The notes: generated by a model not told the origin, from the letters alone. A DNA stretch of 46,280 nt from a bacterium (GCA_021827985.1 JAKATL010000015.1:1-46280), one strand, 5' to 3'. Shown: positions 35,699 through 45,040, counted from the stretch's first letter. Numbers and translations are program-made.

Positions 35699-36757
35699 TC
35701 ACCGCAGTGCCACGAACACGCTGGTCAACATCAGGTTGGCCAGCCCCAGGGGCAGCAGCACCTTCCACCCGAACTGCATGAGCCGGTCGTAGCGCAGCCG
35801 GGGGAAGGTCCAGCGCACCCACATCATCACGAAGAGCAGCAGGACGACCTTGCCCACAAACCAGATCGGGCCGAGCCAGTTGGGCAGGAAGAAGAACGGG
35901 GCCATCCAGCCGCCCAGGAATACCACGGTGGCGATGGAGCAGACAGTGACCATGTTGATGTACTCGGCCATGAAAAAGAGGCCGAACCGCATTCCTGAGT
36001 ACTCCGTGTGGTACCCGGCCACCAGCTCCGCCTCGGCCTCGGGAAGGTCGAAGGGCAGCCGGTTGGTTTCCGCCAGGGCCCCCGTGAAGTAGAGCAGGAA
36101 CCCCATGGGCTGAAGGAATACGAACCACAGGGAGTGCTGCTGGGTGACGATGGTCTCGAGGTTGAGGGAGCCGGCCAGCAGGACAGGCCCGATCAGGGCG
36201 AAGCTCACCGCCATCTCATAGCTGATCAGCTGAGCCGAGCTTCGCAGTGCCCCGAGGAGGGGGTACTTGGAGTTGCTCGCCCAGCCCCCCAGGAAGATGG
36301 AGTACACCCCGAGCGAGGTGATGGCGAGGATGAAGAGGAGTCCGATGTTGAGATGGGCCAGGTCCCAGTGCAGCGGGTAACCCCCGGGGCACGAGGCCGA
36401 GAGGGGACCGGCGCCATGCGTCCCGCCGATGCAGATCGTCTGGTTGATGGGAATGACCGAGAAGGCGAAGAGCGCGGCGCAGGCAGCCAGGGCCGGGGCT
36501 AGGAGGTAAAGGAAGTTGTCTCGCCCCTCAGGCGCCACCTTCTCCTTGGTGAAGAGCTTGACTCCGTCGGCTGCCGGTTGCAGGAACCCGAAGGGTCCGA
36601 CCCGGTTGGGGCCGTAGCGCTGCTGAATCCGCGCAGAGACCTTGCGCTCCGCCAGGGTCAGGTAGGCAAAGGCGGTCATCAGGACGATGATGATCAGCAC
36701 CCCCTTGACCACCGCCACCACCACCGCCAGCAGAACCGAGGTTGCCGCCGGGCTCAT
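35699..36757 (-). CDS. nuoH: NADH-quinone oxidoreductase subunit H
   Basis: The 352-residue quinone-site membrane subunit has about eight helices, including TLAERKVSARIQQRYGPNRV, GPFGFLQPAADGVKLF, ETNRLPFDLPEAEAELVAGY and WVRWTFPRLRYDRLM, all diagnostic. A non-core loop near residues 108-130 contains two Cys. The ATG at 36757 overlaps the nuoG stop as ATGA; a GTG at 36772 is an alternative start inside nuoG. Confidence 0.96.
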   Translation of the reverse strand: MSPAATSVLLAVVVAVVKGVLIIIVLMTAFAYLTLAERKVSARIQQRYGPNRVGPFGFLQPAADGVKLFTKEKVAPEGRDNFLYLLAPALAACAALFAFSVIPINQTICIGGTHGAGPLSASCPGGYPLHWDLAHLNIGLLFILAITSLGVYSIFLGGWASNSKYPLLGALRSSAQLISYEMAVSFALIGPVLLAGSLNLETIVTQQHSLWFVFLQPMGFLLYFTGALAETNRLPFDLPEAEAELVAGYHTEYSGMRFGLFFMAEYINMVTVCSIATVVFLGGWMAPFFFLPNWLGPIWFVGKVVLLLFVMMWVRWTFPRLRYDRLMQFGWKVLLPLGLANLMLTSVFVALR

Positions 36758-38655
36758 CCGCCGCTCCCCCACCGGGCCCTCATCCCCGCCTGGGCCCCCC
36801 GATAGGCCGGGACCGCGGCGGCCAGCTTCTCGTATACGGGGGTGGCCATCGGGGACACCCCCAGGCTGGTGCCCAACGCCTCGGCCAGCTCACCCAACGT
36901 GCGCAGGTCGGTGGGAACTGTGAGGCTGGGTTCGATGGCCGCCCGCACCCGCTGAACCCTGCCCTCAGCGTTGGTCACGGTGCCGGCCTTCTCGACGATG
37001 GTCCGCCCGGGGATGAGCACGCTGGCCCCGCGGCTGGCAGCTCCAGGATGCGGAGTGACCACCACCGCCGCCTCCACCCCGCGCAGAGCCGCCTCAAACT
37101 CTGGAGCGGCCTCCAGCTCAGCCGAAGGGTTCACGATCAGGAGCGCCTTAAGCTTTCCCGTGGCAGAGGACTGCAGAATCTCCGGGAGGCCCATCCCCGC
37201 CTGGGGCGCCGCGAGGTACCCCGGGAGCCACCCGGGCAGCAGGCCCATGTCCTGGCACCCCCGGCTGTTGACCCGCTCCATGATCGTAAGGAGCTGGGCG
37301 GTGTGGCCGGCACCCCGGAGCTGGTCCCGGATGGCCGCGCCCGCATCGCGGTCGAGCTCGCTGGAGATGACGCCAACTCTCTGCGGTTGCGCCACCTCGG
37401 TCCAGGCGTAAGGCGGCTGCAGCCGCTCCACCCGGCGGCCGCGCTTGGTGGCCGCTTTGTGGAGGCGGAGGGTCAGTACCGGGGCAAGCCGCTCCGGCTC
37501 CTCCCCGAGCACCAGGATGAGATCACACTCCTCGATTCCGGCGATGCTAAGCTCGAAATCGGCCGGGTCCAGGTGAGGCGTCGGACGCAGTCGGTGGTCC
37601 AGGTGCGGGGTGCCGATCACCTCCCGCGCCAGCCACTGCAGGACAAACGCCTCCTCGTTGGTCATGAGGTCGGACCCCACGACCGCCACTGCCTCCGGCC
37701 CTCGGTCGGAGATGATCCTCAGAAGCTGTCCGGCCGCCCGGGCCACCGCCTCGCGATGGGACACCACCTGGCGCCCACCGGTCACCACCGCCTCGGGCGC
37801 CGTCACCCGCTCTCGGCCGTTGTACTCGGGGAAGCTGTAGCGTCCCCGGTCGCACAGCCAACTGTCCTCCACGTCCTCGTTGTCGCTGCTGGCGTAACGG
37901 GCGATCTGATCGTCGCGAGCGTCGATGAACAGGTTGCAGCCGTAGCTGCAGTGGGAACAGATGCTGGCCGTGCGACGGAGGTCCCAGGGGCGGGCCCGGA
38001 ATCGGTACTTGGCGTGGGTCAGCGCCCCCACCGGGCAGATCTCCGGCAGATTGCCCTGGAACTGACTGCGCAGTGGCTGCCGCTCGAAGGTGTCCACCAC
38101 CGTATGGACCCCGCGCTGCTGGAGCACGATCTCCCGCTCCCCGGTGACCTCCTCGTAGTAGCGCACGCAGCGCCAGCAGAGGATGCACCGCTCCTGATCG
38201 AGGACGATCTTGTCGGAGAGGGGGATGGCCTTGTCGAAGTGCACCTTCTGCTGGATGCTCTGCCGGCTGCGGCCCGGGCCAAAGCGCTGGGTGAAGTCCT
38301 GCAGGTCGCACTCCCCGCCCCGGTCGCAGACCGGGCAGTCAAGGGGGTGGTTGAGGAGCAGGAACTCCAGGTTGGAGTCACGGAACTTGCGCACCTGCTC
38401 GGTGAGGGTCCGCACCTTCATGCCGTCGGCCACCCGCGTGGCGCAGGCCGGCTGCAGCTTGGGCATGCCCTCGACCTCGACCAGGCACATCCGGCAGACG
38501 GCGACCGGCTCCAGCTTCTTGTGGGCGCAGTAGACCGGGACAAAAACCCCTGCCCTCTCGCAGGCGTCCCACACCAGGGTGCCGGGGGCGACCTCGACCT
38601 CCCTGTCGTCCACGGTGACGCGCACCAGGTCGGGGTGTGCGGATGCCTCCCCCAT
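36754..38655 (-). CDS. nuoG: NADH-quinone oxidoreductase subunit G
   Basis: The 633-residue protein binds several clusters. It has a [2Fe-2S] set (Cys in YCAHKK, VCRMCLVE and PACAT), the His-ligated HPLDCPVCDRGGEC for N5, CILCWRCVRYYEEV plus CPVGALT for N4, and C-x2-C-x3-C-x27-C (ICSHCSYGC to LCDRG), the N7 site found in some bacteria. The remainder is a molybdopterin-oxidoreductase-like domain, shorter than in E. coli. The ATG overlaps the nuoF stop as TGATG. Confidence 0.96.
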   Translation of the reverse strand: MGEASAHPDLVRVTVDDREVEVAPGTLVWDACERAGVFVPVYCAHKKLEPVAVCRMCLVEVEGMPKLQPACATRVADGMKVRTLTEQVRKFRDSNLEFLLLNHPLDCPVCDRGGECDLQDFTQRFGPGRSRQSIQQKVHFDKAIPLSDKIVLDQERCILCWRCVRYYEEVTGEREIVLQQRGVHTVVDTFERQPLRSQFQGNLPEICPVGALTHAKYRFRARPWDLRRTASICSHCSYGCNLFIDARDDQIARYASSDNEDVEDSWLCDRGRYSFPEYNGRERVTAPEAVVTGGRQVVSHREAVARAAGQLLRIISDRGPEAVAVVGSDLMTNEEAFVLQWLAREVIGTPHLDHRLRPTPHLDPADFELSIAGIEECDLILVLGEEPERLAPVLTLRLHKAATKRGRRVERLQPPYAWTEVAQPQRVGVISSELDRDAGAAIRDQLRGAGHTAQLLTIMERVNSRGCQDMGLLPGWLPGYLAAPQAGMGLPEILQSSATGKLKALLIVNPSAELEAAPEFEAALRGVEAAVVVTPHPGAASRGASVLIPGRTIVEKAGTVTNAEGRVQRVRAAIEPSLTVPTDLRTLGELAEALGTSLGVSPMATPVYEKLAAAVPAYRGAQAGMRARWGSGG

Positions 38656-39956
38656 CAGGCGGCCGCCCCCACGCCAGCTCGCACCGGGCAGTGGCCGGCC
38701 CCCACATGGGCATCGAACTCATCCTTGAACATGCGATAGGCGGACATCACGAACCAGGTGGCGGTGTCCCCCAGCGGGCAGAAGCACCGCCCGTCCATCC
38801 CGGCACAGATGTCGGCCAGGCTAGCGAGTTCCTCGGCGGAGGCGCTCCCCTCCTCCAGCCGGTGCATGAGCTGGCTTTCGAAGTAGGTCCCTTCCCGGCA
38901 GGGCACGCACTTGCCGCAGGACTCGTGGCGGTAGAAGTCCACCAGCCGGCGCGACACCTCGACCATGCAGGTGGTCTCATCCATCACCACCAGGGCACCC
39001 GCTCCCAGCGAGGAGCCGGCATCGGCCACCGCCTTGAAATCGAGGGGGACGTCCAGGTGCTGCGGCCCCAGCACCTGCATCGAGCCACCGCCCGGCTGCA
39101 TGGCCTTGAACTTTCGACCGCGCCAGACCCCCCCGGCCAGCTCCAGGAGGTCCCGGAAGGTGGTGCGCCCCATGGGTACCTCGAAGGTTCCCGGCCGCTC
39201 CACGTGACCGCTGACGCAAAACAGGCGGGTACCAGGACTGGCCTCAGTGCCCAGCGCGGCGTAGGCGGCCCCTCCCTCGGTCACGATGTAGGGCAGGTTG
39301 GACAGGGTCTCCACGTTGTTGACCACCGTCGGCTGGCCATAGAGTCCCTTGACCGCCGGGAAGGGCGGCTTGAGGCGGGGCTGGCCCCGCCGGCCCTCCA
39401 GGGAGTCCAGCAGGGCGGTCTCCTCGCCACAGATGTAGGCACCGGCCCCCCCATGGACAACCACCTCGCAGCCGAAATCGCTGCCCAGGATCCGCTTGCC
39501 GACCAGCTTGGCCCGGTAGGCCTCGCGGACCACGGCCTCCAAGAGTTCCCGCTGCTTGCGGTATTCCCCCCGGATGTAGATGAAGGCGTGGCTGGCCTGG
39601 AGGGCGAAGGCGGTGATCAGCACCCCTTCGAGGAGCTGGTGTGGGTACTCCTCGATCAGGACGCGATCCTTGAAGCAACCTGGCTCCGACTCGTCGGCGT
39701 TGACGGCGAGGTAGCGGGGAAAGACCCCCTGCGGGAGGAAGCCCCACTTGGTCCCGGTGGGGAATGCGGCCCCTCCCCGGCCCCGCAGCCCCGACGCCTT
39801 GACCTCCGCCACGATGGCCTCGGGACCCATCTCCAGCGCCCGCGCCAGCCCCCGGTACCCGCCGACCTTGCGATAGCCGTCCAAGGTGGTGAGCCCGGGC
39901 GCCCCCTGGTAGCGGGTGAGGACCAGTCCGTCAGGCACCGGCTGCGCCCCCTCCAT
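38655..39956 (-). CDS. nuoF: NADH-quinone oxidoreductase subunit F (NADH and FMN binding)
   Basis: The 433-residue protein has the glycine-rich FMN/NADH loop GRGGAAFPTGTKWGF, ESEPGCFKDR, YICGEETALLDSLEG, and the N3 cluster ligands Cys347, 350, 353 (SCGKCVPCREG) and Cys393. It oxidises NADH. The ATG at 39956 lies inside nuoE; an in-frame GTG at 39938 has a better-placed GGAGGGG and may be the true start. Confidence 0.96.
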   Translation of the reverse strand: MEGAQPVPDGLVLTRYQGAPGLTTLDGYRKVGGYRGLARALEMGPEAIVAEVKASGLRGRGGAAFPTGTKWGFLPQGVFPRYLAVNADESEPGCFKDRVLIEEYPHQLLEGVLITAFALQASHAFIYIRGEYRKQRELLEAVVREAYRAKLVGKRILGSDFGCEVVVHGGAGAYICGEETALLDSLEGRRGQPRLKPPFPAVKGLYGQPTVVNNVETLSNLPYIVTEGGAAYAALGTEASPGTRLFCVSGHVERPGTFEVPMGRTTFRDLLELAGGVWRGRKFKAMQPGGGSMQVLGPQHLDVPLDFKAVADAGSSLGAGALVVMDETTCMVEVSRRLVDFYRHESCGKCVPCREGTYFESQLMHRLEEGSASAEELASLADICAGMDGRCFCPLGDTATWFVMSAYRMFKDEFDAHVGAGHCPVRAGVGAAA

Positions 39957-40458
39957 CCTCTCTGATCCGCTCCAGGGTCTCGCGGGCCGAGTCCAAGGTC
40001 AGGTCCTCGTAGCTGTAGCGGTCCACCTGCATCATCGGCCCTCCGCCGCAGGCTCCCAGGCACTCAACGGTCCCCTCCACGGTGAAGGCCCCGTCGGGGG
40101 TGGCTCCGTCCTCGTCGACCTTGAGCCACTCGCGCAGCCCGGCCAACAGCTCATCGGCTCCTCTGAGCGCGCAGGAGACGTTCTGGCAGACCTGGACGAA
40201 GTGCCGGCCGGCCTGGCGGCTGAAGTACATCGAGTAGAAGCTGGCGACGGCGGCCACATCACCCGGAAGTAGGCCCAGCTCTCCGGCGACCACCTCTTCG
40301 GCCCAAGGCGGCAGGTACCCCAGCTCGTCCTGGACCACCCACAGCGCCGGCAGCACCGCCGAGCGGGCCACCGGGTAGCGGGATCTCAGCTCCCGGAGGC
40401 GCTCCAAGGTGCCGGAAGCCAAGTTGGGGGTCGAAGCTTCCACCTCGCTCTCAGCCAT
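39931..40458 (-). CDS. nuoE: NADH-quinone oxidoreductase subunit E
   Basis: This 175-residue thioredoxin-like [2Fe-2S] protein has Cys91, Cys96, Cys133 and Cys137 (CQNVSC, CLGACG) as the N1a ligands. The ATG at 40458 has GGAGGGG seven bases upstream. It is the first gene of the nuoE-N block. The gene to its right is on the other strand, so it needs its own promoter in 40459-40619. Confidence 0.95.
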   Translation of the reverse strand: MAESEVEASTPNLASGTLERLRELRSRYPVARSAVLPALWVVQDELGYLPPWAEEVVAGELGLLPGDVAAVASFYSMYFSRQAGRHFVQVCQNVSCALRGADELLAGLREWLKVDEDGATPDGAFTVEGTVECLGACGGGPMMQVDRYSYEDLTLDSARETLERIREDGGGAAGA

Positions 40459-40619
40459 CGTGCCCCTCCGCCCCCCACGGAACCATCTCGGGTCCGACCT
40501 CGCTCCCCGATGGACGGAGAAGGCAGCGCGTCAGCTCGCTGCTCATTCGCTCCCACTTTACCAACCCACCCTGCGGTCCCGAGGTGCGGGCCGGGGGTCC
40601 GATCGTTCAGGATGGTGAG
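40459..40619. promoter_or_regulatory. Divergent intergenic region between nuoE and the flippase gene
   Basis: About 160 bases must hold the promoter for nuoEFGHIJKLMN (minus) and one for the flippase (plus). I can point to the Shine-Dalgarno sequences at both ends but not to a convincing -35/-10 pair in either direction. Confidence 0.35.
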
Positions 40620-41891
40620 GTGGAACGCCCTCCGGATCGGGCCCCCGCAGCGAAGGCCGGGGTAGCCCCCGCCCGTGACTGGGGCCAGCTCCTCCGCAAC
40701 CCCCTGGTGCTGCACAACCTCCTCTATCTGATCGGGATCGGAGGCTCGGGCGCGGGAGTGCTGGTCGCCCAGTCGTACGGGGCCCATCACCTCAGCACCG
40801 TGGCCAACGGGGAGTCCACCTCGGTGGTGGCCGTCCTCAACCTGCTGTACACCACCACCTTCATCGTGGCCGCGGGGGCTGCTCGGGATGTCGCCGGCGC
40901 GGCGGCGCGGGGGCTGGATCCTGACGCCATGTGGCCCGGGCTCCGGCGCTCATCACTTCAAATCGGCATCTGGCTGGGCGCCGCCATGGTTCCGGTGGAC
41001 CTGGTTCTGGCGTTCCTGCTTCACCTCACCGATCCCTGGGTGCTGGCTGTGACCGTGGTCGCTGGGCCGATCTCAGCCATGGGCGGGGCCCAGCGCGGGT
41101 TCCTCCAGGGCCGCCGGGCCTTCGGGAGACTGGCCGTCAACTTCCTTCTCTACGGGGGCACGATGGTGGTGCTGGCGGTGGTGCTGCTCCACCTCGGGCT
41201 TGGACCGGCGGCGGTTCCGATCGCCTCGGTGGCCGGCGCCCTGGGCTCCGCCGTCTACCCCCGCCACCGCGCCCGCCCCGCCACCGACCAGGCGCGCCAG
41301 CGGCTCGTGGACCTCTCCGTGGTGGCGGGAGCGGCCACCGCCCCCATCTTCAACAACATCGACGTCGTCTCCGCACGCCACGTCCTCACTCCCTATGGCG
41401 CCGGCCTCTACTCCGGACTCTCGGTGATGGGGAAGATCCTGTTCTTCGGCACCAGCAGCCTCAGCGCGGTCATGTACCCCCGGGTGGCCGCCGCCCCCAA
41501 CGCGCAGATCCGGCGGCGCCTTCTGCTACAGACTGCCGCCCTGCTCCTGACCGTGGACCTGGTGGTGGTCGCCGCCTACGCCCTCTTCTCCCGCCCCCTG
41601 CTGGGCGTGGTGCTAGGGCGCAGTTACGAACGGGACTCCTCGCTGCTGCTCCTCTTCGCCGCCGGGATCGTGGGGCTGACCGTGGTCAACCTCCTCGTCT
41701 ACTTCGGATTGGGCAGCCGGGACCGCCGGTTCGCGGTGGTCCCCGCGGTCGGCGTTCCCGCGCTCGTGGCCTGGCTGTTTACCTCACCGCCGGAGGTGAC
41801 TCAGTTCGTACCCCGGATCGCCTCCGCCCTCCTCCTCCTGGCGGTGCTCGAGGCGGTCCTCATCCTGCCCCGGGCACTCCGGCGCAGTTGA
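40620..41891 (+). CDS. MOP-superfamily flippase (polysaccharide/lipid exporter-like)
   Basis: The protein is 423 residues with about 12 hydrophobic segments arranged as in Wzx/MATE-like exporters. Recognisable features are an amphipathic start, GAQRGFLQGRRAFGRLAVNF near the end of the first half, FNNIDVVSARHVL at the start of the second bundle, and GKILFFGTSSLSAVMYPRVAA. It probably flips a lipid-linked sugar. GTG 40620 has AGGA at seven-base spacing; an in-frame GTG at 40584 is an alternative. It lies between nuoE and nuoD, opposite to both, six bases from the nuoD stop. Confidence 0.78.
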   Translation: MERPPDRAPAAKAGVAPARDWGQLLRNPLVLHNLLYLIGIGGSGAGVLVAQSYGAHHLSTVANGESTSVVAVLNLLYTTTFIVAAGAARDVAGAAARGLDPDAMWPGLRRSSLQIGIWLGAAMVPVDLVLAFLLHLTDPWVLAVTVVAGPISAMGGAQRGFLQGRRAFGRLAVNFLLYGGTMVVLAVVLLHLGLGPAAVPIASVAGALGSAVYPRHRARPATDQARQRLVDLSVVAGAATAPIFNNIDVVSARHVLTPYGAGLYSGLSVMGKILFFGTSSLSAVMYPRVAAAPNAQIRRRLLLQTAALLLTVDLVVVAAYALFSRPLLGVVLGRSYERDSSLLLLFAAGIVGLTVVNLLVYFGLGSRDRRFAVVPAVGVPALVAWLFTSPPEVTQFVPRIASALLLLAVLEAVLILPRALRRS

Positions 41892-41897
41892 GGTGTC

Positions 41898-43184
41898 TCA
41901 GCGATCGACGTCCCCCAGGATGATGTCGATACTTCCCACCACGGCGACCACATCGGCCACCAGCTCTCCCCGGACCATTTCGGAGAGGGCCGAGAGGTTG
42001 CTGAAGGACGGACCCCTGACCTTGCAGCGATAGGGCCGGTTGCCCCCGTCGCTGACCATGAAAAACCCCAGCTCTCCGCGGGCGCTTTCCACCGCCGAGT
42101 AGCAGGAGCCGGCCGGCGGCCGGAAGCCCTCGGTGTAGAGCTTGAAGTGATGGATCAGCGACTCCATGGAGGTGTCGATCTCGGCTCTGGGAGGGGCGGC
42201 CACCTTACGGTCGGGGGTGTTGACCGGCCCCCCGGGCAGACCCTCCACCGCCTGCTCCACGATCCTGCAGGCCTCCCGCATCTCGCGGACCCGGACCAGG
42301 TAGCGGTCATAGACATCGCCGTTGACTCCCACCGGGACATCGAACTGGAAGCGCTCGTATCCGGAGTAGGGGTGCGCCTTGCGCACGTCGTAGGGGACGC
42401 CGGAGCCGCGCAGGGTCGCGCCGGAGCAGCCGTAGCCGAGGGCCGAGGCGGCGTCGATCGCCCCCAGACCTATGGTCCGCTGCCTCCAGATGGGATTCGC
42501 GGTGAGCAGCGCCTCGTACTCGTCCACCCTCTTGGGGAAGTCCGCGATGAACGCTTTGACCATGGGGACGAACTCGGAGGGGACGTCGGCCATCAGCCCC
42601 CCGACCCGGATGAAGCTGGTCATCATCCGGACCCCGGAGATCCACTCCATGATGTCCAGAATGCGGTCCCGTTCTCTCCAGCAGTACATGAACATGGAAG
42701 TGGCACCCAGGTCCATGGCATGGGTCCCCAGCCAGATCAGGTGGCTGGCGATCCTGGACAGCTCGGCGACGATCACCCGGATGTACTGGGCCCGCAGAGG
42801 AACCTCGATCCCCAGCAGCTTCTCGGCCGTGAGCGCGAAGCCGAAGTTGTTAATGGGGGGAGCCAGATAGTCCATCCGGTCGGTGAGAGGGATGCACTGC
42901 TGGTAGGTGTGGGATTCGAAGCTCTTCTCAAACCCGGTGTGCAGGTACCCGATGTCCGGACGGCACTCCACCACCCGCTCGCCGTCCAGGCTGAGCACCA
43001 GCCGCAGCACGCCATGGGTGGAGGGGTGCTGCGGGCCCATGTTCAGCTCCAGGAGCTCCTCCCCCTGGTCGATCTTGTCCAGGAACTCCCCCTGCCCACC
43101 GGGATGCAGCCGGGGGATCCCCTCCTGGACCGGGATCTCGTCCACCGGGGTGCCGGAGCCGCGGATCGGGGGGAGGGTGGCCAT
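41898..43184 (-). CDS. nuoD: NADH-quinone oxidoreductase subunit D
   Basis: The 428-residue protein is the 49-kDa quinone-site subunit: LNMGPQHPSTHGVLRL (His-loop and Gly-rich turn at the quinone site), GYLHTGFEK, RMDYLAPPINN, and the C-terminal VGSIDIILGDVDR. The ATG at 43184 sits in a TGATG overlap with the nuoC stop. The frame extends upstream through nuoC but that part has no family match. It is the last gene of the nuoABCD block. Confidence 0.97.
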   Translation of the reverse strand: MATLPPIRGSGTPVDEIPVQEGIPRLHPGGQGEFLDKIDQGEELLELNMGPQHPSTHGVLRLVLSLDGERVVECRPDIGYLHTGFEKSFESHTYQQCIPLTDRMDYLAPPINNFGFALTAEKLLGIEVPLRAQYIRVIVAELSRIASHLIWLGTHAMDLGATSMFMYCWRERDRILDIMEWISGVRMMTSFIRVGGLMADVPSEFVPMVKAFIADFPKRVDEYEALLTANPIWRQRTIGLGAIDAASALGYGCSGATLRGSGVPYDVRKAHPYSGYERFQFDVPVGVNGDVYDRYLVRVREMREACRIVEQAVEGLPGGPVNTPDRKVAAPPRAEIDTSMESLIHHFKLYTEGFRPPAGSCYSAVESARGELGFFMVSDGGNRPYRCKVRGPSFSNLSALSEMVRGELVADVVAVVGSIDIILGDVDR

Positions 43185-43759
43185 CAGGGACGCTCCACCG
43201 AGCCCCGGACCGCGCCAGGCATCCACTCCGGCCGATCCTGGGGGGAGAGCGCCCACTCCAAGTTGTGGGTGAAGGCGACGGGCTCCCCAAAGGACACGTA
43301 GTCCTTCCGCAGAGGGTGCCCCTCCCAGTCGTCGGGAAGCAGGATCCGGGTCAGGTCTGGGTGCCCTGTGAACCGGAGCCCGAAGAGGTCGTAGCACTCG
43401 CGCTCGTGCCACCCCAGCCCCGGATAGAGGATGGAGAGCGTCGGGAGTTCCTGCCCGTCGGCAACCCGCACCACCAGACGGCAGAGGTCGTTGTGGACCA
43501 GCGACCGGAGGATATAGACCACCTCGAAGCGGTCCTCGCGCTCGGGCCAGTCCACGCAGGTCATGGTGACGGGCATCTCGTAAAGGCAGTCCGGATGGCG
43601 CCGCAGTTCCTCCGCCGCCGCAACCAGAAGCTCCACCGGAACCTCCACGGCAGCCTGCGCGCAGCTCTCGGCGACCTGGACGGAGTCCCCGAAGGCCCGG
43701 CGGAGGTGGTCGGCAGCCCTACGGCCTTCCGGGAGGGTCTCGGGGGCTGAGTCGACCAT
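43184..43759 (-). CDS. nuoC: NADH-quinone oxidoreductase subunit C
   Basis: The 191-residue 30-kDa-type subunit contains LGWHERECYDLFGLRFTGHP and LPDDWEGHPLRKDY, the Complex I 30-kDa signature. It is separate from nuoD, unlike the nuoCD fusion of E. coli. It starts directly after the nuoB TAG without a gap. Confidence 0.96.
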   Translation of the reverse strand: MVDSAPETLPEGRRAADHLRRAFGDSVQVAESCAQAAVEVPVELLVAAAEELRRHPDCLYEMPVTMTCVDWPEREDRFEVVYILRSLVHNDLCRLVVRVADGQELPTLSILYPGLGWHERECYDLFGLRFTGHPDLTRILLPDDWEGHPLRKDYVSFGEPVAFTHNLEWALSPQDRPEWMPGAVRGSVERP

Positions 43760-44359
43760 CTACTGGCGCACCCCGGTGACCGGGGTGGCGGCGATCTTCT
43801 GCTGCAGCTTCATGACCGCGTCGATCAGCCCCTCGGGACGGGGCGGGCAGCCCGGGATGTAGACGTCCACGGGGACCACCTTGTCCACCCCCTGGATGAT
43901 GGCGTAGTTGTTGAAGATGCCACCGCAGGACGCGCACGCCCCCATCGAGATCACCCACTTGGGCTCGGGCATCTGGTCGTAGATGTGACGCAGCACGGGA
44001 CCCATCTTCTGGGACACCCTTCCGGCCACGATCATGAGGTCGGCCTGCCGGGGCGAGGCTCGGAACACCTCAGCCCCGAACCTCGAGAGGTCGAACCGAG
44101 AGTTGCTGGCCCCCATCATCTCTATGGCGCAGCAGGCCAGACCGAAGAGCGCCGGCCAGAGGGAGGAGTAACGGCCCCAGGCGATCACCTTGCCCACGGT
44201 GGTGGTGAAGACCCCCTCCTCGGCGGCTGCATCGGCCAGGTCCCGAGCCCCGGGGATGGAGCGTGGGATAGCTCCGGGGATCGCGGTGCCGTCCGCGGCC
44301 AGAAGCGCCCCCGAGTTCCCCGACGGAAGGATGAACTCGCTCCCCCCTCTCAGTCCCAC
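43760..44359 (-). CDS. nuoB: NADH-quinone oxidoreductase subunit B (cluster N2)
   Basis: The 199-residue protein has Cys76, Cys77, Cys142 and Cys171 with the spacing of the N2 [4Fe-4S] ligands ([24 protein letters not shown]). N2 passes electrons to quinone. The GTG at 44359 lies 10 bases inside nuoA, and the N-terminal 45 residues are longer and more variable than the family core, so a later start cannot be excluded. Confidence 0.95.
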   Translation of the reverse strand: MGLRGGSEFILPSGNSGALLAADGTAIPGAIPRSIPGARDLADAAAEEGVFTTTVGKVIAWGRYSSLWPALFGLACCAIEMMGASNSRFDLSRFGAEVFRASPRQADLMIVAGRVSQKMGPVLRHIYDQMPEPKWVISMGACASCGGIFNNYAIIQGVDKVVPVDVYIPGCPPRPEGLIDAVMKLQQKIAATPVTGVRQ

Positions 44360-44709
44360 TCCAGCGCCCCCTTGCGCCAGACGTAGGCGAGGGCCACGGC
44401 GATCAGGGCCACGAAGACCACCATCTCAATGAGCCCGAAGAGATGCAGGGTGCTGCGCACCAGCACCGCCCACGGGTAGAGGAAGATCGCCTCCACGTCG
44501 AAGACGATGAACAGCATGGCGGTCAGGTAGAAGGTGACCGAGAAGCGCCGGCGGGCGGTCTCCGCGGGCACGATGCCGCACTCGTAAGGGAGCCCCTTGG
44601 CCCGGGTCGGCTTCCGCGGCCCGATGAGCGGGATCACCATGGTGATGCCCACCCCGAACAGAATGATCATCACCAGGAAGGTGAGGAGCGGCAGGTAGTC
44701 GAAGAGCAT
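44350..44709 (-). CDS. nuoA: NADH-quinone oxidoreductase subunit A
   Basis: The 119-residue protein has three helices, with KGLPYECGI (family Cys in the loop) and [16 protein letters not shown] (conserved Asp/Glu). GAGGT lies six bases before the ATG. It is the promoter-proximal gene of the nuo cluster. Confidence 0.96.
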   Translation of the reverse strand: MLFDYLPLLTFLVMIILFGVGITMVIPLIGPRKPTRAKGLPYECGIVPAETARRRFSVTFYLTAMLFIVFDVEAIFLYPWAVLVRSTLHLFGLIEMVVFVALIAVALAYVWRKGALEWD

Positions 44710-44964
44710 CCTGACCTCAGTCTAACAATCGGCCGACGGCACAGAGGCCAGTCTCGCTCCAACCCCCGGCCGCCGGCGTTGAAGGGACCCGTGCGTCCGC
44801 TTCCGAAGCAGGGCGTGAAGACCGCCGAAAGCGTGTACCGGTTGAGGGGAAGCGCGGCCGGTGAGCCCCGGAGGTATCAGCTCCCCAAGACACGAGCGAT
44901 CCCGATGGGGCCGCCCGCTCCGGGCGCGGCAGTTTCAACCGGTAGAATCCAATGCGCACCCCAA
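44710..44964. promoter_or_regulatory. Divergent region between nuoA and tRNA-Gly
   Basis: It should hold the nuoA promoter (minus) and that of tRNA-Gly (plus). TAGACT at 44724-44719 (minus), nine bases before the nuoA ATG, and TAGAAT at 44943-44948 (plus), 16 bases before the tRNA, are the only -10-like boxes I would name. An antisense reading frame over the tRNA is a shadow. Confidence 0.4.
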
Positions 44965-45040
44965 GCGGGAGTAGCTCAGTTGGTAGAGCGCTAGCCTTCC
45001 AAGCTGGATGTCGCGAGTTCGAGTCTCGTCTCCCGCTCCA
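44965..45040 (+). tRNA. tRNA-Gly (TCC)
   Basis: GCGGGAG (44965-44971) pairs with CTCCCGC (45030-45036). The discriminator is T and CCA is encoded (45038-45040). The loop CTTCCAA gives anticodon TCC. D-arm GCTCAGTTGGTAGAGC and T-loop TTCGAGT are canonical. It marks the border between the nuo block and a sparse right end. Confidence 0.95.

Noticed and set aside
36742..38739. 665-codon plus-strand frame opposite nuoG
   Set aside because: Longer than nuoG but it is the antisense of a conserved gene; GC-rich codon bias keeps the opposite frame open and the product has no hydrophobic or family pattern.
43185..43412. 76-residue N-terminal extension of NuoD
   Set aside because: It lies in another frame of nuoC, lacks family similarity, and the TGATG junction gives a normal NuoD start.
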